A stretch of 64,000 bases of DNA. Origin: Pseudopedobacter saltans DSM 12145 (GTDB lineage Bacteria; Bacteroidota; Bacteroidia; Sphingobacteriales; Sphingobacteriaceae). The position numbers and the translations under genes are program-made. The first letter of the stretch is position 1. Each line of letters starts with the position of its first letter. Shown here one piece after another: positions 33,272-42,761 of the stretch. The stretch covers positions 310,001-374,000 of the forward strand of contig NC_015177.1 in assembly GCF_000190735.1 (NCBI RefSeq), in the 5' to 3' direction. The notes below the pieces were generated by a model. That model did no database searches. It saw only the letters and a program-made list of their open reading frames with translations, and was not told the origin of the DNA.

Positions 33272-34411
33272 ATGAAAAGAATAGTAGACTATTTTTTAGG
33301 AACCAGCCTGCTAATTTGCAGTATAGCCTGTGGTGACCGTAATGGAAACAGACCTGTTAAATCTACTCCCATTACTTTTGAACCTTACCGGCAGGAAGTT
33401 TTTTTGGAAGACATAGCAGATGATTTTTATTATCTACCGTTAGGTTCCACCAACCATTTTTTTATAAGGAATGTTAATCGACTTTTTTTAACAGATAGTA
33501 CAATTATAGTTGCTGATTTTAGTCAAAAAGCGGTTTTTGTGTTCGATCAACATGGAGTTGCTAAAACTAAAATCAACCGCTATGGACAGGGCCCGGGCGA
33601 GTACCCTCAGATGACTGATGTGCTTTTTGACGAAGAGAACGGCTGGATAGAAGTGTTTAGTCCACAAGTAAAAAAAGTGTTTTCTTATGACCAGGAAGGA
33701 GGACTGGTGAAAGAAAAAAAGATTTTGGATGGTAAAAGGTCCGGGTTACGCTTTGCCAAACATAAAGATTTTTATGTTTTTGACCGTTGCTGTTATCCCC
33801 GGGATAAAAACAGGATGGGGATCTTCTACAGCGATGGAAGCGATATAAAATTTATAAATTCGTATCTGGCAATACCTCCGGCAATCACCGGAATAGGATA
33901 CTGTGGGGGGAATACGTTGGATACGAACAGGGATTCTTTGTATTTTCTTCCTACGCTTGGTGATACGATTTATTCTGTTAGCAAAGAAGGTGTAAACGCA
34001 GCCTACCATTTAGATGTTCCCAAAGAAAACCAAATCCCCAGAACTTTGTTTCAGGAAAAAGCTTTTAAGAACTTTGACGAATATTCGGTCCAAATAGATA
34101 GTAAGTGGGTATCTGATCCTACTTGGTTGCTTGTTAACGATAAATATATCTATCTTAATTATTCCTATTCTTCAAGTATGATTAGTCTTTTTTATTCGAA
34201 ACGGAGCGGAAAAGTGAAACAGATGACATTGTATAAAAGCAGGTTAAACCCAGAACAGAGGCTGTTACATGTAATGAAAGCAAAAAAAGCAGATTATTTT
34301 GTCACGACAATTCATCCTACCCAATATGTCAATCTTCCGAAAAAGATAAGGAATAAATTAAATGACAAGAGCAATCCGGTTTTGCTTCTTTTTAAGTTAA
34401 AAGACTTTTAG
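33272..34411 (+). CDS. 6-bladed beta-propeller lipoprotein (copy 1)
   Basis: A 379-residue lipoprotein. I chose the ATG at 33272 (MKRIVDYFLGTSLLICSIAC), which gives a signal peptide ending in a lipobox cysteine at residue 20; the longer frame starts inside the hairpin. The body matches the 6-bladed beta-propeller (BF3164/DUF6-bladed type) proteins, with repeats such as IIVADFSQKAVFVFDQHG, INRYGQGPGEYPQMTD and FLPTLGDTIYSV. Such proteins sit on the cell surface or periplasmic face and probably bind ligands. The next gene is a near copy. Confidence 0.88.
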   Translation: MKRIVDYFLGTSLLICSIACGDRNGNRPVKSTPITFEPYRQEVFLEDIADDFYYLPLGSTNHFFIRNVNRLFLTDSTIIVADFSQKAVFVFDQHGVAKTKINRYGQGPGEYPQMTDVLFDEENGWIEVFSPQVKKVFSYDQEGGLVKEKKILDGKRSGLRFAKHKDFYVFDRCCYPRDKNRMGIFYSDGSDIKFINSYLAIPPAITGIGYCGGNTLDTNRDSLYFLPTLGDTIYSVSKEGVNAAYHLDVPKENQIPRTLFQEKAFKNFDEYSVQIDSKWVSDPTWLLVNDKYIYLNYSYSSSMISLFYSKRSGKVKQMTLYKSRLNPEQRLLHVMKAKKADYFVTTIHPTQYVNLPKKIRNKLNDKSNPVLLLFKLKDF

Positions 34412-34440
34412 AAGAAAAGTTTATATGGCCATAGCGTAAA

Positions 34441-35583
34441 ATGAAAAGAATAGTAAACTATTTTTTAGGAATCAGCTTGCTAATTAGCAATATAGCCTGT
34501 GGTGACCGTAATGGAAACAGAACGGTTAAATCTACTCCTATAACTTTTGAACCTTATAGGCAGGAAGTTTTTTTGGAAGATATAGCAGATGATTTCTATT
34601 ATCTTCCGTTAGGTACTACATCCAATTTTTTTATACAGGATATCAATAAACTGTTTTTTAGCGATAGTACAATTATTGTGGCGGATTTTCGTCAGCAAAC
34701 AATTTTTGTATTTGATCAGGATGGAGTTCCAAAGTCCCGGATCAACCGTTTAGGGCAGGGACCGGGCGAGTACCCCCAAATGGCTGATGCGCTTTTTGAT
34801 GAAGAGAATGGTTGGGTAGAGGTGTTAAGTCCAAAGTTGAAAAAGATATTTTCTTATGATATGGAAGGGAAGCTGATGAGGGAAAGGAAAATCCTGGATG
34901 GAAAGAAATCTGGGTTGAGGTTTGCCAAACAAAATGATTTTTATGTTTTTGATCGAGGAACCTTTCCCAGAGGTAAGGATAAAAACCGGCTTGCCATTTA
35001 TAGTAATGAAGAAAATATGAAGTTTATAAATTCCTATCTGGCCATACCACCGGCAATTATCGGTATGGGATATGCCGGAGGGCGTGCTTTCGATACGAAT
35101 GGGGATTCACTGTATTATCTTCCTACGCTTGGTGATACGATTTATTCTGTTAGTAAAGAAGGTGTAAACGCAGCCTACCATTTAGATGTTCCCAAAGAAA
35201 ACCAAATCTCCAGAACTTTGTTCGGGGGAAAAGCTTTTAAGGACTTTGCCGAATATTCGTCCCAGATAGACAGTAAGTGGGTAGATGACCCTACCTGGTT
35301 GCTTGTTAACAATCAATATGTATACTTCCGCTATTCCTATTCTTCAAGCATGATTAACCTTTTTTATTCCAAACAGAGCGGAAAGGTGAAACAGTTTGAC
35401 TTATATAAAAGTAGGTTAAACCCTGAACAAAGACTGATGAATGCGTTAAAGGCGAAAAGAGGCGACTACTTTGTTACAACAATTCACCCTACCCAATATG
35501 TCAACCTGCCGGAAAAGATCAGAAATAAATTAAACGACAAGAGCAATCCTGTCTTGCTTCTTTTTAAGTTAAAAGATTTTTAG
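34441..35583 (+). CDS. 6-bladed beta-propeller lipoprotein (copy 2)
   Basis: A 380-residue lipoprotein with the same start, length and C-terminus as the preceding gene (MKRIVNYFLGISLLISNIAC). The two share long nucleotide-identical stretches in the region that encodes DTIYSVSKEGVNAAYHLDV. Differences cluster in the middle, where this copy has RGTFPRGKDKNRLA in place of CCYPRDKNRMG. The 29-base gap between the genes indicates tandem duplication. The propeller signatures are INRLGQGPGEYPQMAD and YLPTLGDTIYSV. Confidence 0.88.
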   Translation: MKRIVNYFLGISLLISNIACGDRNGNRTVKSTPITFEPYRQEVFLEDIADDFYYLPLGTTSNFFIQDINKLFFSDSTIIVADFRQQTIFVFDQDGVPKSRINRLGQGPGEYPQMADALFDEENGWVEVLSPKLKKIFSYDMEGKLMRERKILDGKKSGLRFAKQNDFYVFDRGTFPRGKDKNRLAIYSNEENMKFINSYLAIPPAIIGMGYAGGRAFDTNGDSLYYLPTLGDTIYSVSKEGVNAAYHLDVPKENQISRTLFGGKAFKDFAEYSSQIDSKWVDDPTWLLVNNQYVYFRYSYSSSMINLFYSKQSGKVKQFDLYKSRLNPEQRLMNALKAKRGDYFVTTIHPTQYVNLPEKIRNKLNDKSNPVLLLFKLKDF

Positions 35584-35707
35584 GGGGAAGCGTGTATAAT
35601 AACAAAGTGAAATGAAAAGAAAAGGAATTATTCGGGAATTTGCCACGTCATATGTTTCCCAGGTTAATGTAATCTCTTTTATTTATAGTGATAAAACTAT
35701 TCAAAAA

Positions 35708-36874
35708 ATGAAAATTGTGTCGTTGTTTTGTTCTATAATTTTAGTCGCAGTTTCTTGCAATAAGCTGGAAAAAAAACATATTGCAATCAGTTCTGAATAC
35801 CAAAATATTAAAGTTAATTTAGAAAATGATTCTATAATCAAGTTTTCCGATATAATTAAATCTTCCTTTTTTTTGAAACTAGAAACAAAAAATGATGCAT
35901 TAATCGGTAATATCGATAAATTGGTTTTTGACAGTGGAAAGATATTTATAGCAGATAAAGATATTGCAGAAGCAATTTTTATATATAGTGATAGCGGCAA
36001 ATTTCTTAAAAAAATAGATGGAAAAGGGCAGGCTCCAGGAGAGTTTTTAGAAATTCGAGATTTTACCTTAGATACGGTTAATAAATATTTATATGTCTTA
36101 GATTTACAAGGCAGGAAGGTTAATGTATATAATTATGAAGGTGAATTTTTACGTTCCAATCCTATGCCTTTCCTTTTTTCGGCGTTTGCTTATATCAATT
36201 CTAATATTTTCGCAATGTCTACTGCTACTGCCTATAATAAGCAAAATCCGAAAATAAATAATCACTATTTAGTGACGGCAGAGTTGAGTGGTAAGATAGT
36301 GAGCGCAGAATTTCCTTTTAATAATAAAGAAAGAGATTTTACTTATTTTAATGCAGCTCCCCTTAGAACCTTTGGTTCAAAGGTGTTATTCTACCCACGC
36401 TATAGCAATACAATTTATGAGGTAGGTAATAATAGTACAAAACTTTTATATTCCTTGGATTTTAACGGAAAAGGCATTCCTTCAGAAGAGAGGGAGACTT
36501 TAAATGATGTTAATTTTTTGAAATTACAAGATTCTTATAGTTATTTCTCAGGAGATTATGCGGATCTTGACCGGTTCGCATATTTTATTGTAAATACTCC
36601 TAAGGGAAATCGGAAATTGTTTTTTTCGAAAAAATCAAAGAAAACTCTTATTACAAGTCGCTATCTAATATCTGATCCTATGCATAACTTCATAACGACT
36701 CCTATTGCAACAAAAGGCGGAGATACCTTGGTTACATTTGCTAAGTCAATGGAAGTTTTAAATTTGAAGGCATTAGCTGTAGGGAAAGATACTGTCGTAG
36801 CTAATCGATTGGCTAATAACTTAAGCTTGAATAGTAATCCTATACTTTTTTTCTATAACCTTAAGGAGTTTTGA
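35708..36874 (+). CDS. 6-bladed beta-propeller lipoprotein (divergent third copy)
   Basis: A 388-residue lipoprotein starting at the ATG at 35708 (MKIVSLFCSIILVAVSC; lipobox cysteine at residue 17). An upstream in-frame ATG at 35612 adds a non-signal stretch and is less likely. The core has DSGKIFIADKDIAEAIFIYS, KIDGKGQAPGEFLEIRDF and YLYVLDLQGRKVNVYNYEG, so it is a propeller of the same family but not a recent duplicate. Its sequence is more AT-rich than copies 1 and 2. The thioredoxin-like gene follows 3 bases later. Confidence 0.83.
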   Translation: MKIVSLFCSIILVAVSCNKLEKKHIAISSEYQNIKVNLENDSIIKFSDIIKSSFFLKLETKNDALIGNIDKLVFDSGKIFIADKDIAEAIFIYSDSGKFLKKIDGKGQAPGEFLEIRDFTLDTVNKYLYVLDLQGRKVNVYNYEGEFLRSNPMPFLFSAFAYINSNIFAMSTATAYNKQNPKINNHYLVTAELSGKIVSAEFPFNNKERDFTYFNAAPLRTFGSKVLFYPRYSNTIYEVGNNSTKLLYSLDFNGKGIPSEERETLNDVNFLKLQDSYSYFSGDYADLDRFAYFIVNTPKGNRKLFFSKKSKKTLITSRYLISDPMHNFITTPIATKGGDTLVTFAKSMEVLNLKALAVGKDTVVANRLANNLSLNSNPILFFYNLKEF

Positions 36875-36877
36875 TAT

Positions 36878-37465
36878 ATGAAGAAATATTATTTGATAAT
36901 ACTATTTAGTATCTTTTTTTTATTAAATGTATGTTTGATTACTAAATTTATGCTTTTTAGTAAGGCAAGTAAACAAAAAGAGTCTCTTTTAGAAATGGAA
37001 AAGAAGTTTCTTACAGATTTTATTATTAAATATTCATTTAGTTTTCCATCCTTTCCATTATCAAATTCTATCGTTCTTGAAGGAGAAAATGGTCAGAAAG
37101 AGTCATTAAAGTCAGTTGTTGGGGAAAGTCAAATAACTATATTAAAAATTTCTCAAAACAATTGCTTCTCATGTATTGAAAGTGAATTTAATGTTCTTAA
37201 AAATTTGAAAGGAAATCGTTCCAATATCATAATTATCGCACAATATGACTCTATTAGAGAATTGGCGTTATTAAAGAACAAAAATAATTTGGAATATAAG
37301 ATATTTAATACTGTTGATCAATTACCGATGGATAAATTAGAGAAGCTAAATGTACCCTACTACTTTACTGTAAATGAAACGTTAAATATGTCTTCGTTTT
37401 TTATTCCAGATAAAAATTATCCTTTTTTATCCGAAAACTATCTTATTAATAGAGCTTATAATTAA
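36878..37465 (+). CDS. Membrane-anchored thioredoxin-like protein with a CFSC motif
   Basis: A 195-residue protein with an N-terminal membrane anchor (about 4-27) and a periplasmic domain. The region about 85-130 reads like a thioredoxin fold: ITILKISQNNCFSCIESEFN carries a CxxC (Cys96, Cys99) at the end of the first strand, then NIIIIAQYD. The cis-proline region appears as NVPYYFTVN. The domain resembles TlpA/redoxin-type proteins found beside beta-propeller genes. The six-cysteine peptide precursor lies upstream in the same strand run, so an oxidase or isomerase role for that peptide is possible but inferred. Confidence 0.7.
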   Translation: MKKYYLIILFSIFFLLNVCLITKFMLFSKASKQKESLLEMEKKFLTDFIIKYSFSFPSFPLSNSIVLEGENGQKESLKSVVGESQITILKISQNNCFSCIESEFNVLKNLKGNRSNIIIIAQYDSIRELALLKNKNNLEYKIFNTVDQLPMDKLEKLNVPYYFTVNETLNMSSFFIPDKNYPFLSENYLINRAYN

Positions 37466-37629
37466 AAAGTTTGTTTCTAGACTAAATAAAAATTAAATTT
37501 ATATAAAAGAGAGTAGTTAATATCGTTTTTTGTAGCCTTACTTCAAGTGTTATTTCCCAGGTTTGGTATCTTATAACAGCTTTGTTGAAATACAGCAAAG
37601 GGTAGCTGTACCTATGATGCTTTTTCTGA

Positions 37630-38229
37630 AAGCCAACTGTCTTGGACGCTCACGGAATTAATTTTATAAACTCAACCCACATTAAGGTATGCCATAACAG
37701 AGGGATTCATAACCATAAGGTATTTGCTGCTGTAGCCGAACGGGAACAGTGTTCACTGGGCTGGTTTTATGGCTTTAAACTGCATCTGATTATCAATAAC
37801 AGAGGTGAAATTCTATCTTTCTACTAAACAAAAGGCAATGTTGATGACAGAAATGTGAAGCTGATGAGCTCCATGACAGAATATATATTTGGTAAACTAT
37901 TCGATGATAAATGCTATATATCAAAGGCACTAGCAGATTTATTTGGGGGGAAACGGCATACAGATGATTACCAAACCACGGAAAAATATGGAAAGAATTC
38001 AATATCTCCCAAGCAGATAAAATCATGCTCAGAAAGAGAGCTATTATTGAATGTGTAAACGATGAATTACAAAATATTTGTAAGCTGCCGCATACCAGAA
38101 TCGCTCTATAAACAACTTTTTAAATGAATAGAATGGGAGTACTTTGTGCTTATCATTTCTTCCCTAAAAAAACCTTCTCTGAATATCGGTTTTGAAACAA
38201 ATGATAAGCAATTACTTTTAGCCGCTTAA
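37630..38229 (+). pseudogene. Broken IS982-type transposase
   Basis: Fragments of an IS982 transposase in several frames. HIKVCHNRGIHNHKVFAAVAEREQCSLGWFYGFKLHLI is recognisable at about 37675-37790, then a stop, then TKGNVDDRNV and LFDDKCYISKALADLFG. A frameshift follows, and then RKRAIIECVNDELQNICKLPHTR at about 38030-38100 before more stops. The frame breaks show that it is inactive. The N-terminal third is missing. Confidence 0.85.
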
Positions 38230-38370
38230 ACCGACATTTCTCAAAATAGAAGACGGATAAAACTCCCACTCAGATACATGTATCGGAAATACCAGAGCGA
38301 AAGATTGAGGTTGTAAGGCAAGACAAGAGAAATAACAGGTTTTCTTCAGAAGGCAACTCTCAGATCTGCT

Positions 38371-38562
38371 TTGGTAAACATTGAATGTGTCAATGATGAA
38401 CTAAAAAATATCTGCAAGCTCCAGCACACCCGTCACCGTTCGATCAATAACTCCCTAATGAATACAATGGGGCGTACTTTGTGCTTATCTTTCTTCCCTA
38501 AAAAAACTTCTCTGAATATCGCTTTTGAAACAAATGATAAGCAATTATTATTAGCTGCTTAA
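38371..38562 (+). pseudogene. 3' fragment of a second IS982-type transposase copy
   Basis: This fragment encodes VNIECVNDELKNICKLQHTR and FPKKTSLNIAFETNDKQLLL, the same C-terminal segment as the preceding pseudogene and about 330 bases further on. The two differ by substitutions, so they are not a recent duplicate. The 3' end TTAACCCGAACTCAGGTTAA at 38560-38579 is an imperfect inverted pair that may be the right end of the element. Confidence 0.8.
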
Positions 38563-38579
38563 CCCGAACTCAGGTTAAA

Positions 38580-40061
38580 CTAATTAAAATCCAAATCAGA
38601 AAACTCAATATTTTTATTTTTTTCAAAATCATAGAGCGTTAATCTTCGCATAAGATAATATAGCGACCAATAATTTTTGAGGTTGTTGATATGGTCGGTT
38701 ACTGCCCTGTCTTTATCAAGTTGGGCGTTATTAAAATCTGTAAAACTAATGCTGCCTAAAGCGTATTTTTGTTTAGCGATATCATAGCGTTGTTCTGCCA
38801 GCTTGCGTGTTTCGAGTGCAATAGCAATCTGTTCATTTTGCATCTTCCATTTCAATACCTGATAGTATATTTCCTGTTCGGCGGAAAGTTCTAGTTGACT
38901 AATATTATTATTTTCAAGTTCAAGATTAGCCTCGGCCTTTTTACGGTTTGATTTGTTTACGCCCCAATCCACCAAAGGAATGCTGAAACCAATAGTTACT
39001 GATTGATTACGTAACAGGTTTTCATAAGCATACTGTAATTCACTTCCACGTTGCGTCACTCCAATATTTGCTCGGAGAGTAACAGATGGTCCGGTTTCTG
39101 ATCGGGTTCGCGCTACAGCTCTTTCGGCTTCGAGCCTTCGACGCTGAATTTCTATTATAAATTTCCTGTTAGTTTTTGCCTTTTCCAATGCCACGTCTGG
39201 GTCGATCTCAAAAGAACTAACTTTGTCTGGCAACTCAAGTGCTGTTTTATCATCTTTTTTCAAATTGAGGAAACGGACAAGATTCTGTTTTGCGGTTTCT
39301 AATCTTAATAAAGAATTTGCTGCCGCTTTTTTTGCATTTAGTAAACTTACTTTAGATTGTAAAACTTCATTAAGCAGTACTGTGCCGATTTCAAAGCGAG
39401 ATTGTGTTATTTTAACTAAAGTGTCAATATTTCTTAAGTTTTGATCATCCAGTTTTTGTTGAATATCAGCTGATAATAACTCAAAATATTTTTCAATTGT
39501 ATTATAGGAAATAGCTTCCAGATTTTCCAGATAAGCTCGTTGTGCCTCCTGTAATCGCAAGGGTTCAATTAACTTTTGCCATTTATAATCATTATAGAAT
39601 AAGTTGTTTTGAAAGTAACTTAAGGAAAAAGGAACCGATGTATATGCTGAATTTTTTTGAGTTCCAAAATTATCGATTCTACGCAGAGAGGAAGATGCCG
39701 ATATTCGCCCTCCTGTTAAGCCAATGTTTTGCGAAAGGTCTGCACTGAGTCCGGAATTAGCTACATTTTGGCTGACAAAGCTATTCTCTCCTGATGGTAG
39801 CGTAATAGTATTTATAGTTCTGTAATAGTCTGGTAGTGTTCCGTTTAAAGAAAGTTTTGGTAGAAAACCAGCTTTGTATGATTGATAATTCCAATGTGAA
39901 GATTTAGCGGTATTCAGAGCAATTTTATAATCGAGAGAGTTTTTTTGTGCGAGTTGAATAGCTTTATTAAGAGAAAGACTGTCCATGGATTGCGAATACG
40001 CCTTAAATAAAGCAGTAAAAAAGATATAGAGTGTAAAAATAAGTTTAAGATAATTCATCAT
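38580..40061 (-). CDS. TolC-family outer-membrane efflux protein
   Basis: A 493-residue OEP/TolC protein with a signal peptide (ending near FKAYSQS at residue 24). Two repeats of long helices and beta segments are visible (SLNKAIQLAQKNSLDYKIALN; then LEKAKTNRKFIIEIQRRRLEAERAVARTRSETGPSVTLRANIG). It is the only outer-membrane channel in the island and is the natural partner of the RND adaptor and permeases, although it is on the other strand. It is the last gene of the transglutaminase-signal peptidase-ligase operon, 25 bases after the ligase gene. The region downstream, toward the IS relics, is free of other genes. Confidence 0.9.
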   Translation of the reverse strand: MMNYLKLIFTLYIFFTALFKAYSQSMDSLSLNKAIQLAQKNSLDYKIALNTAKSSHWNYQSYKAGFLPKLSLNGTLPDYYRTINTITLPSGENSFVSQNVANSGLSADLSQNIGLTGGRISASSSLRRIDNFGTQKNSAYTSVPFSLSYFQNNLFYNDYKWQKLIEPLRLQEAQRAYLENLEAISYNTIEKYFELLSADIQQKLDDQNLRNIDTLVKITQSRFEIGTVLLNEVLQSKVSLLNAKKAAANSLLRLETAKQNLVRFLNLKKDDKTALELPDKVSSFEIDPDVALEKAKTNRKFIIEIQRRRLEAERAVARTRSETGPSVTLRANIGVTQRGSELQYAYENLLRNQSVTIGFSIPLVDWGVNKSNRKKAEANLELENNNISQLELSAEQEIYYQVLKWKMQNEQIAIALETRKLAEQRYDIAKQKYALGSISFTDFNNAQLDKDRAVTDHINNLKNYWSLYYLMRRLTLYDFEKNKNIEFSDLDFN

Positions 40062-40086
40062 TCATTTTTTTGTTAAAAATATGATT

Positions 40087-41946
40087 CTAATTACTTGAAT
40101 GCGCTATAAGTCTCCTTATATCATCTTTCATTTCTTTTATTGCCGGTGATGGTATTTTAGGATTTGTAGATAAAATATTCTGAGAAACTTCTTTGGCTTT
40201 ATCTATCTGCTTTGTGTTAAAATAAAGTTTAGCTAATAAATATTTACTATACAATCGATTGGGGATCATATTTGATGCAAGTATTAGAAAATATTCAGCT
40301 TTGTTGTATTCTTTTATAGCTATATAAGCCTCTGCAAGATTGATGCAAATAAAAGGATCTGACATATATCGATTCGCTTCCCCAAGTATGGAAATTGCCT
40401 CTTTATATTTTTTTTCATCTAATAAAAGTTTACCATATTTTGCTCTGAAATTTGCATCTGTTTTTAAACTCGGATACAATTCGGAGAATTTAGCGGAAGA
40501 CTGATTCTCATTCGTATATATTTTCCATGTGGTGTAAGCATTGAATTTATTTTTTGCCTTAAGAAATAAGGTAATTGATCCGGAAAAAAGCAAAATACCG
40601 ATTATTAGAGAGAAATTTTTAGAGAATTTTTTTAGATGTATTTGATTTGCTTCAATATCATTAAAAGCTGATAATAAGGCTAAATTGATAAAAAAAACAA
40701 TATGTACCGCAAGAACATCAAACGGGTAGGAAAATTGTCCGCAAATAATTATCGCAATTATTGATGCTGCAACACCTACGCCGAAATAGGCGTTAGATTG
40801 AACTTTGAATGTGTTTTTATAAAATTGTTTAAAAATAGAATAAAGTATTGCAATGAACAGAGCCAACCCTATAATACCTTGCTCCGTAAAAATCTGGATG
40901 AAAATATTATATGGATAATAAACTTTATCTGCTAATTCGATCTTTTGAGGATCCCGATTGTCGGCCGCAAAGTATGTCGCCTGATAGGTATTGTAGCGAC
41001 TTTCAAAATTGCCATAACCTATTCCTGTAAGTGTATTCTGTTTTATGATGTCTGTACTAATTTCCCAAACTAATAAACGCCCGTCTGCTGATTTAGGTTT
41101 CAGATGATATAATGCAAGTAAAAAGAGAAAACCTGTAAACAGAAGACCTCCAAGTGCAAAAACTGTTTTTCGAATAGTAAAGAAACGAAATACCTGGTAT
41201 TTATAGAAAATAATAAATAAAGCGGCAGCTACAGTACCGAACCATGCAGCTCTTGTATAAGTAATGGGTAAAATAAGTGTCCCTGCAAGTGTTGCGGAAA
41301 GGGAAATAAATTTTATGATAGTGGCATGAGGCGATCCTTGAGGATATAAAAGATATGTAGCAAAAGTAAGTGGTAATAAGGCAGTCAGATAATTTGCATA
41401 AGGCGCAGGGCTTTTAAATTGACCCGTTACTTTGAAGAACATATCATTGGGGTTTACTAAATCATATAATTGAAACAAACCATATAAAGAACTTGATAAT
41501 AGAATGACAGCTGTTAGCAATATTTGATAATATACAAATTGTTGTAGTTGTTTAGGATTGAGAGTAGTGACGTATGTTTTGAGAATCAAATAGAGTATCG
41601 TCAGACAAATATAGTTAGAAAGCTTATCTGAAAAAAAGTCGTCTTGACTAAGTCCTTGTTTGATCAATATATACAGTAAAGTAACAACAATTAAGATGTC
41701 TGTTAAATTGATTTTCGCGGCTTTGATGTATATCATATTAGTTATTAAACCAACCGAAGTAACCAGTAAAAGAATACTCATTTGTAAGTAGAATACAATT
41801 TTAGGACCTGTTACAAACGCATTAACCATTATGCTTTGTGGAACTATGAAAGAGATTGTTAGAAATGTGCTGGTTAACAATACCATAAGCCACATATAGA
41901 TATGTTTCCTTTTAGAAGATTGTTTGGGATTTGCGGTGATATTCAT
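40087..41946 (-). CDS. O-antigen-ligase-like membrane protein with C-terminal TPRs
   Basis: A 619-residue protein. About 10-12 hydrophobic helices fill residues 1-440, and the periplasmic loop (residues about 300-350, with ITGIGYGNFESRYNTYQATY and NIFIQIFTEQGIIGLALF) matches the Wzy_C/O-antigen ligase core. Residues about 490-615 are TPR-like helical repeats (YKEAISILGEANRY, NKAEYFLILASNMI, IDKAKEVSQNIL). WaaL ligases and PglL/PglO O-oligosaccharyltransferases share this fold, and TPR tails are common in the latter. The glycan and acceptor are not known. It lies 2 bases after the second signal peptidase. Confidence 0.85.
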   Translation of the reverse strand: MNITANPKQSSKRKHIYMWLMVLLTSTFLTISFIVPQSIMVNAFVTGPKIVFYLQMSILLLVTSVGLITNMIYIKAAKINLTDILIVVTLLYILIKQGLSQDDFFSDKLSNYICLTILYLILKTYVTTLNPKQLQQFVYYQILLTAVILLSSSLYGLFQLYDLVNPNDMFFKVTGQFKSPAPYANYLTALLPLTFATYLLYPQGSPHATIIKFISLSATLAGTLILPITYTRAAWFGTVAAALFIIFYKYQVFRFFTIRKTVFALGGLLFTGFLFLLALYHLKPKSADGRLLVWEISTDIIKQNTLTGIGYGNFESRYNTYQATYFAADNRDPQKIELADKVYYPYNIFIQIFTEQGIIGLALFIAILYSIFKQFYKNTFKVQSNAYFGVGVAASIIAIIICGQFSYPFDVLAVHIVFFINLALLSAFNDIEANQIHLKKFSKNFSLIIGILLFSGSITLFLKAKNKFNAYTTWKIYTNENQSSAKFSELYPSLKTDANFRAKYGKLLLDEKKYKEAISILGEANRYMSDPFICINLAEAYIAIKEYNKAEYFLILASNMIPNRLYSKYLLAKLYFNTKQIDKAKEVSQNILSTNPKIPSPAIKEMKDDIRRLIAHSSN

Positions 41947-41948
41947 TT

Positions 41949-42761
41949 TTAATAAATCTTTTTAAATAAATCATAGAAGCGTACGGAAGATGAATTTTTA
42001 TTCTGTCTTGATGAGAAGACTTTTAATATAGCTTTACCGATAATATCTTCTTCAGGAAGAAATCCCCAAAATCTGGAATCCGTAGAATGCCACCTATTAT
42101 CGCCTAATGTGAAATAATAGTTACGTTTAAATCGGTAAGAGGAAGCTATTTTTCCATTGATTAATATATGATCATTGAAAATTTTTATGTTATTTCCTTC
42201 ATGTTTTTCAATGACGGTTTTGTACGCTCTGATATTTATGGGAGAGATACCTATCTCCATGTTTCTTTTAGGAATAATTACCGGGCCATAATTTGCTTTG
42301 TCTTTTGACCTGAAATATTGCGGAAGATTTTTGGGGAATTTCAGATGATATATTATTGGAACGTTAGAGGAAGGTTTTTTTGCTTTTTCTAATAGGCCTG
42401 ATATATAAGGGGTGTTGTTTACGATTAAAAGAGTATCTCCCGGCAGGCCTATACATCTTTTTATCCAGATTTCTGAGTTTGCCTGAGGATGATTAAAAAC
42501 AATGATATCATTTCTTTTTACTGGAGAAATTCCGGGGACTTTCAGATTGAAGAATCTAGTTCCATAATGTATCTTACTAACTACGATACCATCACCGGGA
42601 TATAAGGTTTTTTGCATAGATATAGAGGGTATCATATAAAACTGAAAAATGAAAGTTTTGCAAAACAGGGAAGTAAGTATTGCTGCAAAAATTATTAATG
42701 CCAGATTTTTTATAAAAAAAAAGGATTTGTTTCCATTAAAAAATGCTTTTACTACCACCAT
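41949..42761 (-). CDS. Second signal peptidase I, shorter paralogue
   Basis: A 270-residue membrane serine protease. A transmembrane helix at about residues 19-37 is followed by box B (MIPSISMQKTLYPGDGI) with catalytic Ser48 and box D (IWIKRCIGLPGDT) with catalytic Lys101. Box E (TLGDNRWHSTDSRFWGFLP) is near the C-terminus. It is 100 residues shorter than the housekeeping LepB at 3453-4565. It overlaps the transglutaminase gene by 10 bases and is clearly operonic. Placement in the peptide/efflux island suggests a dedicated substrate, possibly the NVEALA-like precursor, which has an Ala-X-Ala-type site (AYA). Confidence 0.93.
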   Translation of the reverse strand: MVVVKAFFNGNKSFFFIKNLALIIFAAILTSLFCKTFIFQFYMIPSISMQKTLYPGDGIVVSKIHYGTRFFNLKVPGISPVKRNDIIVFNHPQANSEIWIKRCIGLPGDTLLIVNNTPYISGLLEKAKKPSSNVPIIYHLKFPKNLPQYFRSKDKANYGPVIIPKRNMEIGISPINIRAYKTVIEKHEGNNIKIFNDHILINGKIASSYRFKRNYYFTLGDNRWHSTDSRFWGFLPEEDIIGKAILKVFSSRQNKNSSSVRFYDLFKKIY

